Of a stretch of 64,000 nucleotides of DNA, positions 25,117-33,428 are shown one piece after another. Made by a program: the position numbers and the translations under genes. This stretch comes from Pseudomonas fragi. Its GTDB lineage: Bacteria > Pseudomonadota > Gammaproteobacteria > Pseudomonadales > Pseudomonadaceae. The stretch covers positions 558,001 to 622,000 of the forward strand of contig NZ_LT629783.1 in the NCBI RefSeq assembly GCF_900105835.1, written 5' to 3'. The notes under the pieces were generated by a model that worked only from the letters and a program-made list of their open reading frames with translations, did not search any database and was not told the DNA's origin. How positions within the stretch are numbered: the stretch's first letter is position 1; the number at the start of each line of letters is the position of its first letter.

Positions 25117-26070
25117 ATGACTGCAAACCCGTTTGACGGTATTCGTGAGTTCGTTGCCTCGGCTCAGTCCTTGAGTTTCACCGCGGCGGCACTCGAACTC
25201 GGGGTCACCAGTTCGGCGGTGGGCAAAAGCGTCACCCGGCTTGAAGCGCGCCTGGGCGTCAAGCTCCTGCACCGCACCACGCGACGCCTTATCCTCACCT
25301 CCGAAGGTGAGGCCTACCTGGCCAGTTGCCTGCGGGTGATGGATGAGCTGGCCGAGACCCAGGGGTTCTTGACCACCGGGCAGCAGGAGCCTATCGGTCG
25401 GCTGCGCATAGACCTGCCGGCCGCCTTTGGCCGACGACATATTTTGCCGACCCTGATCAATATGGCTGTGCGCTATCAACAGCTCGATCTGTCCGTGAGT
25501 TTCAGTGAGCGGCTGGTGGATATCGTCAACGATGGCATCGACCTTGTAGTCCGTATCGGCAACTTGAAGGATGACGCAGAAATCGTCGCGCGCAAGCTGG
25601 GCAGTCAATGCCTGTTGATTTGCGCGACGCCCGGTTATTTGCAAGAACACGGCACGCCTCAAACCCCTGAAGACCTTTTGCACCACGATTGCATTGTTGG
25701 CTGGCGCAACGGCACCCGTAAAACCTGGATGCTGATTGACGAGAAGGGGCAGACCAATGAGCACGAAGTACGGGTCAAGCACGAGATGGGGGACGGGGAA
25801 ATGCTGCTGGACATGACGCTGGCCGGGGGCGGGCTGGCGCAACTGCCCACCTGGCTGGTGCAGACGCATATCCGGGAAGGTCTACTGGTGCCGGTGCTGG
25901 ACACTTATGCAGGCGCCGAAATGCCCATCCATGTGATTTGGCCACGCACGCGCTATATACAACCCAAAATCAGGATGGTCGTGGATGAGCTGTTGGCATT
26001 GGCCCGGCGTGATGCAGGCATTTTCCGGCCTGATCAGGGCGACCAGACTGCGGACAATAAAGCCCGCTGA
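25117..26070 (+). CDS. LysR-family transcriptional regulator
   Basis: A 317-residue LysR protein. The winged helix is at residues 5-65 ('IREFVASAQSLSFTAAALELGVTSSAVGKSVTRLEARLGVKLLHRTTRRLILTSEGEAYL'), typical of the large CrgA/DmlR-like group. 'GRLRIDLPAAFGRRHILPTLINMAVRYQQLDLSVSFSERLVDIVNDGIDLVVRIG' is the effector domain of that group. It is convergent with a TetR gene and has no divergent partner, so its target is unclear; the upstream SnoaL-like gene on the same strand is separated by a terminator. Confidence 0.9.
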   Translation: MTANPFDGIREFVASAQSLSFTAAALELGVTSSAVGKSVTRLEARLGVKLLHRTTRRLILTSEGEAYLASCLRVMDELAETQGFLTTGQQEPIGRLRIDLPAAFGRRHILPTLINMAVRYQQLDLSVSFSERLVDIVNDGIDLVVRIGNLKDDAEIVARKLGSQCLLICATPGYLQEHGTPQTPEDLLHHDCIVGWRNGTRKTWMLIDEKGQTNEHEVRVKHEMGDGEMLLDMTLAGGGLAQLPTWLVQTHIREGLLVPVLDTYAGAEMPIHVIWPRTRYIQPKIRMVVDELLALARRDAGIFRPDQGDQTADNKAR

Positions 26071-26120
26071 CGGAGGTTGAGTACAAAACCCGACCTCGAT
26101 CCAGCGCCCGTGGCCGGATA

Positions 26121-26774
26121 TCAGTCAAACGAGGCTGGCTGCAAGCAGCCCATCGCCATGCCAACCAGGCTATCAAGGAATGCTGCGGATTCCATTTGCG
26201 CCGGCATATCATCCAGCACCGAGCGGATCACGCTGCGCAAGCCTTGCCCGAGCAAATAAGCCGCCAGGGCCGGGTGCTCGGTGTTGATCTCATGCTCGTA
26301 CAGTCGCACCAGCGGCAACCAGGTGGCCTCAATGAACTCGCCTGTCGTCTGGTAGGGGCCGCCCCACTTGCCCAGGTGAAGGGCAGAGTGGTAACGCAAG
26401 TGAAAGGCCTTGTTCAATTTGAACAGTCGCGTTTCCACCCGAATGATGTTGGCCAGTATATCCCGCAACGCCAATCGCAAAGGCTTGCCGGTCAATTGCT
26501 CACGCATGCGCAAGAGCGTCTGGGTTTCTTCATCGAGAACACGCTCGTACAACAAGGCCACAATTGCATCTTTGCTGGGGAAGTACTGGTAGATGGAACC
26601 GACCGCGACCCCTGACAGCTCCGAGATAAGGGCGACGGTCAGCGATGCTTCGCCTTTTGCATCGAGAATCTGCAAGCACGCCTGTTCCACGGCGTCCACC
26701 AGCGCGCGCGAGCGTGACTGGCTCGGGCGCTTGCGTAGCGCGGGAAGCTGAGCCGGGGAAATGTTTGGGGCCAT
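26121..26774 (-). CDS. TetR/AcrR-family regulator
   Basis: A 217-residue TetR protein if started at ATG 26774 (238 from ATG 26837; neither has a strong ribosome-binding site). The helix-turn-helix is 'ASLTVALISELSGVAVGSIYQYFPSKDAIVALLYERVL' (about residues 40-80), the canonical YQYFPSK form. The C-terminal domain matches the tetracyclin-repressor-like group seen in AcrR-type regulators of lipid or organic acid genes. It is divergent from a TauD-like dioxygenase and class II aldolase pair and probably controls them through a nearby palindrome. Confidence 0.88.
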   Translation of the reverse strand: MAPNISPAQLPALRKRPSQSRSRALVDAVEQACLQILDAKGEASLTVALISELSGVAVGSIYQYFPSKDAIVALLYERVLDEETQTLLRMREQLTGKPLRLALRDILANIIRVETRLFKLNKAFHLRYHSALHLGKWGGPYQTTGEFIEATWLPLVRLYEHEINTEHPALAAYLLGQGLRSVIRSVLDDMPAQMESAAFLDSLVGMAMGCLQPASFD

Positions 26775-26865
26775 CGCGGTTTCATCGCCTTGGTTGTTTG
26801 CAAAAAGCCGAGCGGGCCATTTCACATGGCCCTGCATCTTGAATATAAACGAACAAAATCAATAC

Positions 26866-26879
26866 CTTACCAAGGTAAG
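26866..26879. promoter_or_regulatory. Candidate TetR operator palindrome
   Basis: CTTACC-AA-GGTAAG is a perfect 14-base palindrome 92 bases upstream of the TetR start (29 bases if translation begins at 26837) and about 135 bases upstream of the dioxygenase. Position and symmetry fit an autoregulated TetR site. Confidence 0.6.
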
Positions 26880-27013
26880 TTGTGCCTTGCGGAATGCGAA
26901 TATCTGAACCTTGGCGACGTCAGTATGATCATTTTCGTCGATCAGACAACGTCCAAACGCGCAGCGATGCGCGCTACAGGATCGGTTACTCCACACCTGC
27001 CGGGAGATTGCCC

Positions 27014-27853
27014 ATGTCATCAGCTTTCACCGTCCGCCCCCTGGGGCCAAGTATTGGCGCCGAGGTACTTGATCTGGATCCCGCTTGCGTATTCTTGCCA
27101 GATACCCTGGCAGGGCTTGAAGCGGCACTTGTTCAACATGAAGCCCTGGTACTGCACGTCCCGGGCTTGAGGCCTGAGCAACACCTGGCGATTGCCAGGC
27201 ATTTTGGCGAGCCGGAAGTCCACACGTTCTATCCCAATCTGGGCGAAGGCCTTGAGCAGATCACCGTGATTGACTCCAGGCATGGTGACCGTGCCGATAT
27301 GTGGCACCACGACGAAAGTTTTTTACCGAGCCCGCCCATCGTCACCATGACCCACGCGCACATCTTGCCGCCGGTGGGCGGTGACACCTGCTGGATCAGC
27401 ATGACCACGGCGTATGACGCACTGTCAGAGCGCATGCAGCACTACCTTGAGGGCCTGAGTGCCTGGCACGACATGAACGGGCCGATGACCGCAGCGTTGC
27501 GCCAGAACGTGGTCAGTCACGAGCGCTACCTGGAGGTGATCAACATGAATCGTCGGCACTTGCATCCGCTGGTGATCAAACACCCGGTAACAGGTCGCAA
27601 GGCGCTGTATGTGAGCCCGACGTACACCACCTACATCGACGGCCTGGCCATCCCTGAAAGCGACGCGGTGCTTGCTTATTTACACGGCCACTGCCAGCAG
27701 GCGCATTTTGCCTTTCGCCATCGCTGGGCTGTCGGTGACATGGTGATCTGGGATAACCGCAGCGTACTTCACAACGCCATCCTTGATTATCAACCGCACC
27801 AGCGGCGCATGCAGCGTGCCTCTGTATTCGCTCGCCAGAGCATCCACGCGTGA
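27014..27853 (+). CDS. TauD/TfdA-family 2-oxoglutarate-dependent dioxygenase
   Basis: A 279-residue Fe(II)/2-oxoglutarate dioxygenase. The iron triad is visible: His98-x-Asp100 in 'MWHHDESFL' and distal His253 in 'SVLHNAILDY'. The 2-oxoglutarate arginine lies in 'HQRRMQRASVF'. Family marks 'GVRLG'-like 'PLGPSIGAEVLDLD' at the N-terminus and 'VGDMVIWDNRSVLHN' are clear. The enzyme hydroxylates its substrate next to a heteroatom, often releasing sulfite or an aldehyde; taurine, alkyl sulfates, phenoxyacetates or quaternary amines are all possible. ATG 27014 follows CGGGAG. It is followed by a class II aldolase gene 17 bases later. Confidence 0.9.
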   Translation: MSSAFTVRPLGPSIGAEVLDLDPACVFLPDTLAGLEAALVQHEALVLHVPGLRPEQHLAIARHFGEPEVHTFYPNLGEGLEQITVIDSRHGDRADMWHHDESFLPSPPIVTMTHAHILPPVGGDTCWISMTTAYDALSERMQHYLEGLSAWHDMNGPMTAALRQNVVSHERYLEVINMNRRHLHPLVIKHPVTGRKALYVSPTYTTYIDGLAIPESDAVLAYLHGHCQQAHFAFRHRWAVGDMVIWDNRSVLHNAILDYQPHQRRMQRASVFARQSIHA

Positions 27854-27870
27854 TTGAAGGGGGATTATCC

Positions 27871-28641
27871 ATGTTGCACGACAAACTGAACCAGGCGCTG
27901 TTGGCGCGCTTCACGCCCAAGCCGGGCCGGCATGCGCTGCTGCCCGAACTGACCCCCCGCCAGACGCTTGCCCTGCTGTGCCGGGTGTTGTGTCGCGAAG
28001 GCTATAACGACCATATCGCCGGCCATATCACGGTGCGCCAGGACGACGGCACATACCTGGCCAACCCGTGGGAGCTGACGTGGGCAGAGGTGAGCGCTTC
28101 GGATATCGTGCGCCTCGATCATGCGGGCAAGGTGATTGAAGGAGAATGGAACATCACCCCGGCCATCAACTTGCATATGGACTTACATGCCGCACGGCAT
28201 GATGTTCAGGTGGTGATCCATAATCACCCGCAATGGGGATCGGTGTGGTCGGCGGCGGGGCGCATTCCGCCGGTCTACGACCAGACATCGGCCCTGGTTG
28301 ACACCGACCCGGTGCTCTATGACGAGTACCGCGGTACGGTTGAAGACGGCGAATTGGGGCGTGCCGTGGTGAACGCACTGGGCCCCAACAAGTGGGCGTT
28401 ACTTGCCAACCACGGTGTGCTGGTGGTGGGTAACGGTATACGCCAGGCGCATTTGCGTGCGATCACCCTGGAGTGGCGCAGCCGTCTGGCCTGGCATGTA
28501 GAGGCACTCGGAGGCGGTTCGCCGTTGCCCGATCAAGTGGTGCTTGCCACCGGCAAGCGCACTGATGCCAACGGGTTCCCGTTCTTGTGGGAAGCTATGG
28601 CCAGGGAAGAAATCCGCCGCGATCCGGGGGTGCTTGAGTAA
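27871..28641 (+). CDS. Class II aldolase/adducin-family protein
   Basis: A 256-residue class II aldolase-like protein. Zinc ligands are visible as His117-x-His119 ('VIHNHPQW') and His181 ('LLANHGVLV'), with a family glutamate absent or shifted as in many adducin-type members. ATG 27871 has a strong AGGGGG upstream; the GTG at 27850 inside the previous stop region is rejected. It is co-transcribed with the TauD-like dioxygenase. A plausible role is decarboxylation or aldol cleavage of the dioxygenase product, but the substrate is unknown. Confidence 0.88.
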   Translation: MLHDKLNQALLARFTPKPGRHALLPELTPRQTLALLCRVLCREGYNDHIAGHITVRQDDGTYLANPWELTWAEVSASDIVRLDHAGKVIEGEWNITPAINLHMDLHAARHDVQVVIHNHPQWGSVWSAAGRIPPVYDQTSALVDTDPVLYDEYRGTVEDGELGRAVVNALGPNKWALLANHGVLVVGNGIRQAHLRAITLEWRSRLAWHVEALGGGSPLPDQVVLATGKRTDANGFPFLWEAMAREEIRRDPGVLE

Positions 28642-28862
28642 GCGCTTGGTTAACCTTGGGCGCCGGCACAACAGGCGCAAATGCTGTCGTCCACAGCCGT
28701 TGGCCCAGGAGCCGTTACAATGGCGGCCCGGGGGGAACCTTTCAGACGCGCATCAAAATAGTGCCCATCGCTTGTCGGGATCCCAGTCGCAAGTAGGCTT
28801 CGGCGTATTGATCCATGTGGAAGAGGCTGTTTACCGAGGGCTGAAGAGCGCCATTGGACCAA

Positions 28863-28888
28863 GTATAGGCATAAAAGGAGGCCTATAC
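28863..28888. other. Hairpin GTATAGGC/GCCTATAC downstream of a minus-strand gene
   Basis: An 8-bp perfect inverted repeat with a 10-base loop lies just after the minus-strand stop at 28895. It lacks a proper T tract on that strand, so it is a weak terminator candidate. The rest of 28642-28862 shows no gene that I can support. Confidence 0.4.
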
Positions 28889-28894
28889 CTCGGC

Positions 28895-29308
28895 TCAGGG
28901 TAGCAGCCAAGTGCTGTTTGGGGTGGTCGACCGGATGCCGACTGCCTGGCACTGCTCAAGAATCGGCAGAATGTAGGTGATGTTGGTACGGCCCGGCTTG
29001 CCTTCTACTCTGTAACGAGCCGCCTGGCAGAGTGGGCCGGCTTTTTCGTACGTATGGTTTGAGCTGATGTCCACAGCTTGTGCTTGGCCGAAATGATGGT
29101 TGCCGGCGAGATAGTCCAACGTTTGCTGGAATGCTGTGCGAGTCAGCGTCAACTGCGAGTCTTGAGATCCGGTCTCAATCACAACGCGATTTGCATCAAC
29201 AGTCGCTATACGGAAACGGGCGCTACGCGACGGTGTTTGCAACTCCTTGCCTTGCAGGCGGCTGATCAATGCCCAGAGAGTTTTGTCGACTTGAGTGATG
29301 TGCTGCAT
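28895..29308 (-). CDS. Unknown protein downstream of hxsA
   Basis: A 137-residue protein starting at ATG 29308, which is preceded by a purine-rich AAGGAACTATCCC. It has no signal peptide and no membrane helix; a mixed alpha/beta pattern is suggested ('FRIATVDANRVVIETGSQDSQLTLTRTAFQQTLDYLAG'). The C-terminus 'GRTNITYILPILEQCQAVGIRSTTPNSTWLLP' looks like a winged-helix end. I do not recognise a family. It is on the same strand as hxsDBCA and starts 50 bases after the hxsA stop, so it may be a co-transcribed accessory of the His-Xaa-Ser locus or an unrelated regulator. Confidence 0.6.
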   Translation of the reverse strand: MQHITQVDKTLWALISRLQGKELQTPSRSARFRIATVDANRVVIETGSQDSQLTLTRTAFQQTLDYLAGNHHFGQAQAVDISSNHTYEKAGPLCQAARYRVEGKPGRTNITYILPILEQCQAVGIRSTTPNSTWLLP

Positions 29309-29358
29309 GGGATAGTTCCTTCGTTTCTGAACGGGGGCGAGCTTTAATCTGAAGCGAC

Positions 29359-29967
29359 TTATGGAATCTTGATCCCCAACGCATTCAGCGAAGGCGTATC
29401 CATCCGGCCATTCACGGTCAGCCCGGTGTCCATCTGAAAGGCCATCAACGCACCACGTGTCGCCTTGCCCATCACCCCATCAATCGTGCCTTGGTAATAC
29501 TGGCGCACCATCAGCGCGGTCTGCACACGGGTGACCAGGTTGCTTTTCTGCTCATTGGCCGCGCGGCTCTTTGAAGTGCTCGAACTTGATCCGCTGGTAG
29601 TGCCAGACGACTGGTAAAGGCTGTTGCTGCTTGAGGTGCTGCTCGAAGCATTAGGCGCGCTGTAGCTTCGGGTACTGGTAGCGGGTGGGCTGTAGTAGCG
29701 AGGTGCGCTATAGCCTCCCGAGCCGCTGTAGTGAGAACTGTGCGAACTGTGGGACCGGTGTGAACTGTGTGAGCGATGTGCCGCATAGATGTTGACGGTG
29801 TCTGGCGCATTGAGCGTATCGGCAAAGACCGGTGGCTGTAGCTTGTCGTTGGGTTGCCAGTTCGCATCGGCGAGCGACAGATGGCCCGCCTGTGCCAGGG
29901 TGGCACCTGCCATAGGCAGCAAGCTGATGCCACTGATCAGGACTTTCCAGCGGTCGAGCAATTTCAC
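29359..29967 (-). CDS. hxsA: His-Xaa-Ser repeat protein HxsA
   Basis: A 202-residue precursor. It has an N-terminal signal segment ('VLISGISLLPMAGATLAQAG'), six uninterrupted His-Xaa-Ser triplets at residues 64-81 (HRS, HSS, HRS, HSS, HSS, HYS), a Ser/Tyr-rich linker, and a peptidoglycan-binding-1-type domain at the C-terminus ('VQTALMVRQYYQGTIDGVMGKATRGALMAFQMDTGLTVNG'). In the known Hxs system the repeat region is the presumed substrate of the two radical SAM proteins HxsB and HxsC. The modification and role are not established. Its start overlaps hxsC by four bases. The C-terminal domain suggests attachment to the cell wall in the periplasm. Confidence 0.92.
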   Translation of the reverse strand: MKLLDRWKVLISGISLLPMAGATLAQAGHLSLADANWQPNDKLQPPVFADTLNAPDTVNIYAAHRSHSSHRSHSSHSSHYSGSGGYSAPRYYSPPATSTRSYSAPNASSSTSSSNSLYQSSGTTSGSSSSTSKSRAANEQKSNLVTRVQTALMVRQYYQGTIDGVMGKATRGALMAFQMDTGLTVNGRMDTPSLNALGIKIP

Positions 29968-31199
29968 TGTGCGCTCCTTGTATAGGCGCTAAAGGCCTCG
30001 GTCGATAGTGGTTGTACGCCGCGGCTCTGCCAGCGGTCGGTGTGGGATTTGAAGAAGCCAGAGCAATGTTTGACGCCAGCGCATTGCTGGCAGGTATCGA
30101 TGAACAGGTTCTTCCAGTCCGAAATGCTCTGGCGAGCGAAACGTGAGAGGTGGGCCGGGATCAGGCACAGGGGCAAGTTGTAGATCGAGACCGGTACTCC
30201 GCGGTTGAACAGGAAATACACCGCCTGGCTCAACGACTCCTGATAGTCCAGCGGGTCAATCCACAGTTCTTCGTAGTTCTTCCTGGCCAGGCCGGTACTT
30301 TCGATACCCATCAGCGCAACATGCCGCACGAAGGGCAGATTCCTGAACACGTAGTGGGCGAGCTCTGGCAAGCGTGGCGTGGTCAGGTGATTGAGCACCA
30401 CGCGTATCTCGATAATCTGGTTGGCACGCGCCAGGTTGTAAAGACCTTGCAGGGTTTCGCTGAACGCGCCTGGAGCCTGCACCACATGGTCATGGTCTTC
30501 GGCATTGTCGGCATACAACGGGATGCCCCAACTCAACTGAGGGTGGCCGATGGCCGAGAGCGCTGCGATCCAGCTCGGGTCTTGAAACAGACGCCCGTTG
30601 CTGAGCACATGAATGGATTTCTGCGGCAAAACGGCTTTGCACTTGGCCAGTATTTCGAGCAGGCCGTCACGATAAAGCGTTGGTTCTCCGCCGCTGATTC
30701 CCAGATTTTCCTCGCCCTTGTCCATCAGGTCGATCAGCCGTAGGTTCTCTTCGATGTGCCAACGGTCATCGATATCTTTGGGTGGCTGCGAGCACATCAG
30801 ACAAAGGCTGTTGCAACGATCGGTCATAAACAGCAGGTTGCTGTCTGAGCCTCGTCGATAAAGCACTCGTACCAACGCGTTGCCGGGTGTTATAGCAATG
30901 ACATCACCCGGTTGCACGACATCCACATCTTTGGGGGTGTGCAGGTGTGGAAGCGCGCTGTCGAAGTCGCCGATCAATGGCTCCGGGATCAGGAATCCAC
31001 CCACTGGTAATGAGAGCAGATGCGGGTTCTGTAACCGTTCTTCGTTTGGCAGCCAAAGCAGCAGGTCACCGAACTCAGCGTCTCCGGCACAAACAGCCAG
31101 CCCTTGTTCGATGAACTCATCCAGAGTGATAACCTTGAGAAGTTTCGGCTCATTCAGGTGATGGATTTCGAAGTGTGTATCTTTGCGCAGCATCACCAT
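29964..31199 (-). CDS. hxsC: Radical SAM protein HxsC
   Basis: A 411-residue radical SAM enzyme with the CxxxCxxC cluster motif 'CNSLCLMC' (Cys129, 133, 136) and 'GISGGEPTLYRDGLLEIL', the usual second motif. An extra cysteine set near the C-terminus ('CQQCAGVKHCSGFF') suggests an auxiliary cluster. ATG 31199 shares a base with the hxsB stop (TGATG); ATG 31193 is nearly as good because of AGGGG spacing. Gene order and paired radical SAM proteins identify it as HxsC, predicted to modify the His-Xaa-Ser repeats of HxsA. The longer frame starting at 31253 overlaps hxsB and is not favoured. Confidence 0.9.
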   Translation of the reverse strand: MVMLRKDTHFEIHHLNEPKLLKVITLDEFIEQGLAVCAGDAEFGDLLLWLPNEERLQNPHLLSLPVGGFLIPEPLIGDFDSALPHLHTPKDVDVVQPGDVIAITPGNALVRVLYRRGSDSNLLFMTDRCNSLCLMCSQPPKDIDDRWHIEENLRLIDLMDKGEENLGISGGEPTLYRDGLLEILAKCKAVLPQKSIHVLSNGRLFQDPSWIAALSAIGHPQLSWGIPLYADNAEDHDHVVQAPGAFSETLQGLYNLARANQIIEIRVVLNHLTTPRLPELAHYVFRNLPFVRHVALMGIESTGLARKNYEELWIDPLDYQESLSQAVYFLFNRGVPVSIYNLPLCLIPAHLSRFARQSISDWKNLFIDTCQQCAGVKHCSGFFKSHTDRWQSRGVQPLSTEAFSAYTRSAQ

Positions 31200-32701
31200 C
31201 AGCCCCTGTAACCCGGTAACCGGACATCGTTGTAAGAGCGCCTGTTCAACCAAGACAGCAGTACCCTCTGCACGTTGTCGTCGCCATCGTAAAGCAGGCC
31301 GAAAAGATGCTTCAGCAGCCCCATATTCTTATTGCAGAAGCTGCTGAACTCTCGGTGTCCGATCGGGTCAGCTTGACGGGCATAGTGTTCGACGGGGTCA
31401 GCACCACAGTACGGGACAAGTGCGCAGTCAGCGCAGCCCGGCAGCGCCTCTGCTACGCCACTGGCGAGCAACACATTCATAACGGGTGATGCGAGTAATT
31501 CAGACAAGGGCTGCTGCACGGTGCCGAGCCTCAAGCCGTCTTCTCCCATCTCCAGCAACATTCGGGCTTCGTCCGAGGGGTAGACGTAACCGTCATAGTT
31601 GTAAACCAGCGCCGCGATGCCTGCGCCAGTTGGGGAGCGCAGATCTACGTAACCGGAGGAGAAGGGTGTCAGGATATTTCTCAGCAAGAGGCTCGTATAA
31701 CTCTCTGAGAGGTATACGCCTTGTTGGTTGATGTGTAGCAAATAGGCCAGTGCCTTCTTGTAGAAGGCCAGGTATCGCTCAATCGGGTAATCAAGTCGAT
31801 GGGCACTCTTGGTGGCAAACCCATAAGGGCTCAGAGGCCGAAGCGAGATGCTGGAAAAACCCTGATTTACATATTCATCGATGATTGCTTCAGGTTGTTC
31901 GAGGCTTCTAGAAGTCAGCGTGGTCAGCGCGGAAACCGCATCATGGCCAAGACGCTCACGGACCCACCGGATGCCTTTTACAGTGCGTTCGTAGGAGTCT
32001 CGTGACGGAGTAGGACGGTTGGCATTATGCAAGGGCGCCGGGCCATCGAGCGAGGTCGAAAACTGGATGCGATTTTGCTCAGCGAAATCGAGTATTTCCT
32101 CCGTCAGGTGGTGCAGCGTGGTGGTGATGACGAACTGGATATCCCGTTGTTCGACCACGTTCCGCTCCACGATCCATTCGACAATTTGGCGGACGCGCTC
32201 GAAGGCCAAAAGTGGTTCGCCACCCTGAAACTCCACAGTCAGGGCTGGAGCGTTCGATTCGAACAGGCGATCGACCGCCGCCTGTGCATCCGCTTCCGAC
32301 AGGTCGTGGCCGGATCCTCCCAGAGGGGCCCGCGACACCTGGCAGTACTGGCAGGTGTGGTTGCAGCGCAATGTCACCACGAACAAGTGCAATGCAGGGC
32401 CCTGGAAGAGGAAGTCCTTGCGGCTGCGATACTGCGCGGCCATTTCCGGGAACGGGTCGTGGCGGCCTGGTTCGTAGATGAAGTGGCGAGCTAGCAGGTC
32501 CTTGTAAAAACGCGTACTTGCTTGAACGTCGAAGTAACTGAGGGCTCGTAATTGCGCGTCGTTCACGTGCATGTACTCACCGGTATCGGAGGTGAGCAGA
32601 ATGTCACGGTCATGTCCCGTGTTCATGCGCATGAATCGAAAAGGTAGCAAGCGGTAGTGCTTGGCGTCTGTCGCAATTAGCGTCACTGGGAAATCCCACA
32701 T
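31199..32701 (-). CDS. hxsB: Radical SAM protein HxsB
   Basis: A 500-residue radical SAM/SPASM-type enzyme. The cluster motif is 'CNHTCQYC' (Cys113, 117, 120), followed by 'VEFQGGEPLLAFERV'. C-terminal cysteines in 'CADCALVPYCGADP' and a late 'FSSFCNKNM' fit auxiliary Fe-S clusters, as in maturases of ribosomally made peptides. The N-terminal 100 residues may bind the precursor. It overlaps hxsD by 19 bases, and no clear ribosome-binding site is seen, consistent with coupled translation. Together with HxsC it forms the maturase pair of the His-Xaa-Ser system. Confidence 0.92.
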   Translation of the reverse strand: MWDFPVTLIATDAKHYRLLPFRFMRMNTGHDRDILLTSDTGEYMHVNDAQLRALSYFDVQASTRFYKDLLARHFIYEPGRHDPFPEMAAQYRSRKDFLFQGPALHLFVVTLRCNHTCQYCQVSRAPLGGSGHDLSEADAQAAVDRLFESNAPALTVEFQGGEPLLAFERVRQIVEWIVERNVVEQRDIQFVITTTLHHLTEEILDFAEQNRIQFSTSLDGPAPLHNANRPTPSRDSYERTVKGIRWVRERLGHDAVSALTTLTSRSLEQPEAIIDEYVNQGFSSISLRPLSPYGFATKSAHRLDYPIERYLAFYKKALAYLLHINQQGVYLSESYTSLLLRNILTPFSSGYVDLRSPTGAGIAALVYNYDGYVYPSDEARMLLEMGEDGLRLGTVQQPLSELLASPVMNVLLASGVAEALPGCADCALVPYCGADPVEHYARQADPIGHREFSSFCNKNMGLLKHLFGLLYDGDDNVQRVLLSWLNRRSYNDVRLPGYRG

Positions 32702-32982
32702 CCAGCGAGCGCGGCTCGGGCTAGGACCTCGCGCAACCCTGCTGTTTCGCGGTTGATATGGTCGCGTAGGGCGAAGTCGTTCAGATGCTGAAGGATTAGC
32801 GAGTGAGCCTGCTCCCGGGAAAGGGTTAGCCTTTCTTCAGCGGGGTGGGCCGTGAGGCTTATGTGATTGGCTTCAATACCGACCTGGATCGTGACAGTGC
32901 CAGCCAGGGAATAAGCGGCGCGTTGCACCACGCTGAGCGGGTAGGCAGTGCTGTCGAGTTTCAGCGTGACTGGCCATGTCAT
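32683..32982 (-). CDS. hxsD: His-Xaa-Ser system protein HxsD
   Basis: A 99-residue protein matching the small first member of Hxs loci. 'VTLKLDSTAYPLSVVQRAAYSLAGTVTIQVG' is the recognisable core, with 'LTLSREQAHSLILQHLNDFALRDHINRETAGLREVLARAALAG' forming a helical end. Proposed as a partner or leader-binding protein of the maturases, but its role is not established. ATG 32982 has AAGGA at about nine bases. It heads the hxsDBCA operon on the minus strand. Confidence 0.88.
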   Translation of the reverse strand: MTWPVTLKLDSTAYPLSVVQRAAYSLAGTVTIQVGIEANHISLTAHPAEERLTLSREQAHSLILQHLNDFALRDHINRETAGLREVLARAALAGCGISQ

Positions 32983-33094
32983 CGGAACCGATCCTTATCC
33001 GTTGGGGAAATGTGGGTTTTGCAGGGTTGCGAGGCATTATGCCATCATACTTTTTACATTTGCGCGCTATTTGTGCAGCATCACCTGGGTGTGT

Positions 33095-33250
33095 TCACAA
33101 CGGCTCGGTCATTGATAGGGAGGTTGTCAGGCGCTGCTGGCCGTCGATGACGAACTGCTTTGCTTGCTGGTGATCGCGATGAATCAACAGCGCGCCCATG
33201 TAACAGTCGAGCCCGCTGGCCATCGTTGGCTGAACCTCGATCTGGACGGC
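33095..33250 (-). pseudogene. Remnant of a DUF262 (GmrS-like) protein
   Basis: On the minus strand one frame reads 'YMGALLIHRDHQQ' then 'KQFVIDGQQRLTTS', the core motif of DUF262 proteins, ending at TGA 33097-33095. Upstream of about 33255 the frame meets stops and the similarity fades. It is therefore a fragment of perhaps 50 residues from a gene that was once about 500 codons. Its presence at the left end of the island suggests deletion or recombination of a second DUF262 locus. The remaining bases 32983-33428 show no other supportable gene; a promoter for the following operon should lie here but no clear -35/-10 pair stands out. Confidence 0.75.
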
Positions 33251-33428
33251 CGATGACGGCTATAGGCCTTATTGCTGGCAGGCGCCGCCTGTCGTGCGCG
33301 CTGAGATGTCTAGTTCGAGCTTTTCCTATATGCTCTGGCGCTTTGAAAGCCTGAACGCAAGGTTCGTGCTGGCAACAAACGTCACGTTCTGCGTATTCAG
33401 CCATTCCATCCCGACTTGAAACGCAGTC

